Positions 15,968 through 18,236 of a DNA stretch of 18,236 nucleotides are shown here, in pieces. A program made the translations under genes and the position numbers. Source of the stretch: Actinomycetota bacterium (GTDB lineage: Bacteria; Actinomycetota; Actinomycetes; S36-B12). Below the pieces are notes generated by a model that did not search any database, was not told the origin of the DNA, and worked only from the letters and a program-made list of their open reading frames with translations. The DNA is taken from the NCBI GenBank assembly GCA_016870425.1, contig VGBQ01000029.1:1-18236 (forward strand), in the 5' to 3' direction. The number at the start of each line of letters is the position of its first letter. The stretch's first letter is position 1.

Positions 15968-16024
15968 CGAGTGTCGAGTAGCGGGGCGAAATTCGACACT
16001 TTTCGCCCCGCTACTCGACACTCG
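15968..16024. repeat. Perfect 24-bp inverted repeat with 9-base loop
   Basis: Arm 15968-15991 pairs without mismatch with 16001-16024. The loop is TTCGACACT. The octamer TCGACACT appears in the loop (15993-16000) and in the right arm (16015-16022), and its complement is in the left arm (15970-15977), so alternative pairings exist. It starts 13 bases downstream of the stop of the minus-strand membrane protein gene and could end that transcript. There is no T-tract. Its regularity suggests a dispersed palindromic repeat rather than a simple terminator. Confidence 0.75.
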
Positions 16025-16037
16025 GTGCGGCAGGGCC

Positions 16038-16493
16038 CTAGGCGGAGAGCTTGCGGGCGTAGGTCGCGTCGAGGGCGAGGAGGAACGCGCCTTGGATCAG
16101 GATGGCCAGCCCATCGCCGCGGCCCATGCGGAACGACGTCTTCTCCGGCGGTCCGGGCTTGGCGTGGACGGCTATGTGGGCCCCCCCGGCGATGTAGACG
16201 ACGTCGGCGGCGGCGTTGATGAGGAGAAGGGTCCGCAGCTTGCGCGCCTCGGCGTCGACCTGCTCCTGGGTGAGCTCACCGCGGCGGGAACGGCTGAGCG
16301 CGCCGACTCCGGCGATGAGGGCATCGCCCGCCCCCCACATGGCGGTCTGCCGCCCGAAGCGCACCCACTGCCTGCGCCCGGTCCGCTTGCCGATGAGCGC
16401 GATCGCGGTGCCCTTGATGACGCTGCCCGCTGCCCACACGGTGAGGAGAGTGGTGATCTCGTGCTCGTAGCCTTCGAGTTCGTCCCGGTCCAT
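16038..16493 (-). CDS. Small membrane protein, four predicted helices, unknown function
   Basis: The 151-residue protein starts at ATG 16493. Hydrophobic segments lie at about residues 15-35, 49-66, 87-108 and 126-143. Basic stretches (KRTGRRQWVRFGRQ at 36-49 and SRSRRGE at 68-73) fall between helices. The pattern RQWVRFGRQTAMWGAGDALIA resembles small actinobacterial four-helix membrane proteins that I know only as domains of unknown function. No catalytic residues are apparent. It is a single gene with its 3' end next to the inverted repeat. It could be expressed divergently from the short antitoxin-like frame on the other strand. Confidence 0.7.
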   Translation of the reverse strand: MDRDELEGYEHEITTLLTVWAAGSVIKGTAIALIGKRTGRRQWVRFGRQTAMWGAGDALIAGVGALSRSRRGELTQEQVDAEARKLRTLLLINAAADVVYIAGGAHIAVHAKPGPPEKTSFRMGRGDGLAILIQGAFLLALDATYARKLSA

Positions 16494-16563
16494 CGCTCCA
16501 GCATGTCAGTGGCCACGCGTCATGCAAAGTCGTCCAGAGCCACGAAGACGCCGTACTCGGGTC

Positions 16564-16725
16564 ATGGAACTTGGTGAGCCTCCCAAGGCGGGGTCCTCTC
16601 GCGAAGAGTTGAAGCTCGCCTGGAAGAGCACCCCTGTCGTGGACTACTTCCGTCTTCGCGCGGACATCGATGCGATCCTCAATCAGGCTCTGGGTGACGC
16701 GGACGCCTCTACTTCAGACGACTAG
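16564..16725 (+). pseudogene. Phd/VapB-type antitoxin C-terminal fragment
   Basis: The short frame ends in VVDYFRLRADIDAILNQAL. This resembles the C-terminal toxin-wrapping segment of actinobacterial Phd/YefM-type antitoxins (PVD--RLR-DID-V-DQ-L, from memory). The N-terminal Phd DNA-binding fold is missing: only about 70 bases separate the start from the membrane protein gene. The frame stays open to an earlier ATG at 16522 (67 codons), but the added residues are Arg-rich and unlike Phd. No PIN-domain toxin lies beside it. It is probably a remnant. The alternative is a small unrelated gene. There is no good ribosome binding site. Confidence 0.42.
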
Positions 16726-16728
16726 CCT
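16723..16728 (+). promoter_or_regulatory. TAGCCT -10 box, probable leaderless transcript
   Basis: TAGCCT fits TAnnnT and ends 6 bases before GTG 16735. No Shine-Dalgarno sequence is present. This arrangement is typical of leaderless actinobacterial mRNAs, where transcription starts at the initiation codon. Confidence 0.5.
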
Positions 16729-16734
16729 CGCCCT

Positions 16735-17412
16735 GTGAGCCGTCCTCGCATTGCCCTCATCGGTCGCTTCGCCGAGCACACGTCGGCCACCCGCTATGCC
16801 GGCGTGGTGTCGGCCCGTGCACTCCTTGAGTCGCTCTGGCTTGCCGGGGCGGATCCCGTCACCTTGCTGGCGGCTTCCGACGGCATGGACTGGACGTCGC
16901 GGCTCGAGGGCTTCGACGGCGTGCTCCTGTGCGGTGGGGCCGATGTCGATCCAGCGCTGTACGGCGAGACAACGGTGCATCCTGAGGTGTACGACGTCGA
17001 TGCGCTTCAGGACGACGCCGATCTGTCGCTCGCGGCGTACTGCTTCGAGCACGGCGTACCCACGCTCGCCGTCTGCCGCGGGCTGCACGTGGTCAACGTG
17101 CTGCGGGGGGGCAGCCTCGTGCAGCACATGGACGATCACCATCGGCATGTCGTGCACGACGTCGTCATCGAGCGCGGGCCCGCGGGGATCGAGCCCGGAC
17201 CCATCACTGCGTCCTGCTATCACCACCAGTGCATTGGCCGCCTCGGCTCAGGCCTCGACATCGTGGGTCGCGCCGAGGACGGGACGGTCGAGGCGGTCAC
17301 CATCGACTCCGCCGGGTGGGCCTTCGGAGTGCAGTGGCATCCAGAGGACACCGCGCGCGAGGACCCGCGCCAGCTGGGCGTCTTCCGCGCACTGGTCGAC
17401 GCCTCGCGCTGA
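16735..17412 (+). CDS. Class I glutamine amidotransferase-like, gamma-glutamyl-GABA hydrolase family (peptidase C26)
   Basis: The product has 225 residues from GTG 16735. Family hallmarks are LLCGGADVDPALYGE (64-78), the nucleophile elbow AVCRG with Cys114, LRGGSLVQH after it, SCYHHQ (160-165), and GVQWHPE with catalytic His202 and Glu204. The Cys-His-Glu triad is complete, so it should be active. PuuD-type members cleave the gamma-glutamyl bond of gamma-glutamyl-GABA in polyamine breakdown. Others act on different gamma-glutamyl amides. No putrescine or glutamine synthetase-like gene is next to it, so the substrate is uncertain. It is shorter than E. coli PuuD (about 254 residues). It appears to be a single gene with a leaderless start. 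Confidence 0.85.
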   Translation: MSRPRIALIGRFAEHTSATRYAGVVSARALLESLWLAGADPVTLLAASDGMDWTSRLEGFDGVLLCGGADVDPALYGETTVHPEVYDVDALQDDADLSLAAYCFEHGVPTLAVCRGLHVVNVLRGGSLVQHMDDHHRHVVHDVVIERGPAGIEPGPITASCYHHQCIGRLGSGLDIVGRAEDGTVEAVTIDSAGWAFGVQWHPEDTAREDPRQLGVFRALVDASR

Positions 17413-17450
17413 GGATCCACAGAGTCGCGGGAGCTTCGCTGTCCACAGAT

Positions 17451-17477
17451 TTAACAAAGAGTCTTGTCAGAGATACT
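17451..17477 (+). promoter_or_regulatory. Candidate hicAB promoter
   Basis: TTAACA (17451-17456) matches five of six -35 bases and GATACT (17472-17477) matches four of six -10 bases, with a rather short 15-base spacer. The stretch is visibly AT-richer than its surroundings. The predicted start of transcription falls inside the palindrome that follows. Confidence 0.4.
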
Positions 17478-17490
17478 CAAGGGCCCTTGA
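17477..17490. promoter_or_regulatory. Perfect 14-bp palindrome, candidate HicB operator
   Basis: TCAAGGGCCCTTGA is identical on both strands. It overlaps the likely -10 end and transcription start and lies 9 bases before hicA. HicB-type antitoxins with a DNA-binding C-terminus repress their own operon at palindromes in this position, so autoregulation is the natural reading. Confidence 0.55.
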
Positions 17491-17499
17491 AGTCAGGGG

Positions 17500-17703
17500 G
17501 TGAACCGACGTATCCTGCTGAGGAGCCTGGCGCGCCTCGCCAAAGACAGCGGCGTGGCCTTCCAGCTCGACCGCCGTACAGGGCCGCACGACGTCTACCG
17601 GCGGGGCGATCACGTGATCCCCATCCCGCGTCACCGCGAGGTCAATGAACGCCTTGCTCGATCGATCCTGCGGGAAGTCCACAGATGGTCGGAGGGAAGC
17701 TGA
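17500..17703 (+). CDS. hicA: HicA-family mRNA interferase toxin
   Basis: The product has 67 residues from GTG 17500, preceded directly by AGGGGG. The sequence has the small HicA double-stranded RNA-binding-like fold: helix RRILLRSLARLAKDSGV, strand FQLDRRTGPHDVY with catalytic His30, strand HVIPIP, and RHREVNERLARSIL. In the family this histidine is needed for translation-independent mRNA cleavage, which arrests growth until the antitoxin binds. Toxin first and antitoxin second, with a 1-base stop/start overlap, is the usual hicAB order. The gene looks intact and, with its partner, seems slightly less GC-rich than its neighbours, as expected for a mobile module. Confidence 0.82.
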   Translation: MNRRILLRSLARLAKDSGVAFQLDRRTGPHDVYRRGDHVIPIPRHREVNERLARSILREVHRWSEGS

Positions 17704-18083
17704 TGAAGACCTACCAGGTTGATGTCGCGAAGGATGAGGGCTGGTGGATCATGCACGCTCGCATCACCCGGACGATCATCTATAGCCAAGCGAAGCGTAT
17801 TGACGACATCGAGTTCATGATTCGGGACGCGATCGCAGGCGCACTCGATGTGAATCCGGACTCCTTCGCGATCGAACTCGACTTTGACCTGGACCCGGAC
17901 GTCCTGGCGCAGGTCAGCCGGGCGCGGGAGGCTTCACTCGAGGCCGCCGAAGTCCAGGAGCGTGCCTCACGCGAGTCTCGCGCCGCGGTCCAGGCTCTGC
18001 GCAAGGAGGGGCTGACGCTCAAGGAAGCCGGATACTTCCTTGGCGTCACGCCGCAGCGCGTGGCGCAACTGCTGAACTCTTAG
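17703..18083 (+). CDS. hicB: HicB-family antitoxin with C-terminal helix-turn-helix
   Basis: The start is ATG 17703, overlapping the hicA stop (TGATG), with GGAGGG 5-10 bases upstream inside hicA. The upstream GTG-led frame from 17685 is less likely. The product has 126 residues. Residues 3-50 form the HicB partial RNase H-like fold that blocks the toxin (YQVDVAKDEGWWIMHAR, then a helix IEFMIRDAIAGAL). Residues 62-95 are an acidic/alanine helix linker. Residues about 98-125 are a helix-turn-helix (LTLKEAGYFLGVTPQRVAQLL) for DNA binding. It neutralises HicA and probably represses the operon at the palindrome upstream of hicA. Its stop codon overlaps the 3' end of the convergent flavoprotein gene. 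Confidence 0.8.
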   Translation: MKTYQVDVAKDEGWWIMHARITRTIIYSQAKRIDDIEFMIRDAIAGALDVNPDSFAIELDFDLDPDVLAQVSRAREASLEAAEVQERASRESRAAVQALRKEGLTLKEAGYFLGVTPQRVAQLLNS

Positions 18084-18236
18084 GCCTCGATCCGGTCGAC
18101 GATCCATTCGGCCATCGCCAGGCTCGAGGTCCACGCCGGCGAGACGGCGTTGAGCACGTGGGTCGAGCGCTCTCCGGGACGCACGATGAAGTCCATCTCG
18201 AGCCTGCCGCTCGGCACATGCAACAGCTGCGCGCGT
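18080..18236 (-). CDS. L-2-hydroxyglutarate oxidase-like FAD oxidoreductase, C-terminus only
   Basis: Only the last 51 residues are in the window; the gene enters from the right edge. They read LLHVPSGRLEMDFIV, then STHVLNAVSPAWTSSLAMAE, ending WIVDRIEA with TAA at 18082-18080. The HVLNAxSPAxTSSLAxxxxIV pattern is the C-terminal FAD/substrate-site signature of L-2-hydroxyglutarate oxidase/dehydrogenase (LhgO/YgaF), which oxidises L-2-hydroxyglutarate to 2-oxoglutarate. Related DAO-family oxidases share some of it, so the substrate is probable rather than certain. Its end overlaps the hicB stop by four bases, so the HicAB module sits flush against this gene. Confidence 0.72.
   Translation of the reverse strand, partial: RAQLLHVPSGRLEMDFIVRPGERSTHVLNAVSPAWTSSLAMAEWIVDRIEA

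Noticed and set aside
15860..16021. Upstream extension of hpaE to 16021
   Set aside because: The extra 54 residues are unlike aldehyde dehydrogenases, cover the promoter and part of the inverted repeat, and have no ribosome binding site comparable to AGGAGG before 15859.
15669..16577. 302-codon + strand open frame spanning the hpaE start, the inverted repeat and the membrane protein gene
   Set aside because: It crosses a promoter and a perfect inverted repeat, has no recognisable domain, and is opposed by two better-supported genes.
17440..17449. DnaA box or replication origin
   Set aside because: CTGTCCACA is one base off the actinobacterial TTGTCCACA box, but there is no cluster of such boxes and no origin-linked gene.
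1..18236. tRNA or rRNA genes, CRISPR array, insertion sequence or prophage
   Set aside because: No cloverleaf or rRNA sequence, no regularly spaced repeats, and no transposase, integrase or capsid-like gene was recognised. Hcp alone is not evidence of a prophage.

Overview
The window is GC-rich, densely coded DNA. Genes are joined by ATGA or TGATG stop/start overlaps, GTG starts occur, one gene looks leaderless with a TAnnnT -10 box, and the short antitoxin-like pieces resemble mycobacterial families. All of this suggests an actinomycete (Actinomycetota). The genus cannot be read from the sequence. No rRNA, tRNA, CRISPR array, insertion sequence or integrase was seen.

Region 1 (2-9619, + strand) is a tight run of six genes that begins upstream of the window. 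It encodes a large alanine-rich and then glycine/beta-rich protein (5'-partial), a 1350-residue protein of unknown family, a secreted FN3-SGNH hydrolase, a secreted FN3-IPT/TIG protein, a Tat-exported small beta-barrel-like protein, and an Hcp-family tube protein. Hcp is the tube subunit of type VI secretion and related contractile machines, but no sheath, baseplate, VgrG or ClpV gene is visible here. This is the best candidate in the window for an undescribed system: a cell-surface or secreted assembly with exported enzymes and an Hcp-fold protein in a monoderm actinomycete. A structured convergent intergenic region follows (9620-9784).

Region 2 (9785-15859, - strand) is metabolic. An operon reads hpaE-hpaD-hpaG-ferredoxin-ferredoxin reductase: homoprotocatechuate (3,4-dihydroxyphenylacetate) ring cleavage, semialdehyde oxidation and a FAH-family step, plus a [3Fe-4S] ferredoxin and its FAD reductase, which normally serve a cytochrome P450 or another oxygenase. 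Downstream lies a PLP-dependent amino-acid decarboxylase, separated from the operon by a 40-codon remnant of a MazE-type antitoxin. hpaE has a recognisable promoter, a direct repeat that could be an operator, and a strong ribosome binding site. Upstream of that promoter is a perfect 24-bp inverted repeat.

Region 3 (16038-18236) is mixed: a small four-helix membrane protein (-), a C-terminal fragment resembling a Phd/VapB-type antitoxin (+), a class I glutamine amidotransferase of the gamma-Glu-GABA hydrolase family (+), a complete HicA-HicB toxin-antitoxin pair with a perfect 14-bp palindrome just upstream (+), and the C-terminus of an L-2-hydroxyglutarate oxidase-like flavoprotein (-) running off the right edge. 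One intact toxin-antitoxin module and two antitoxin fragments within about 7 kb suggest repeated gain and decay of such modules.
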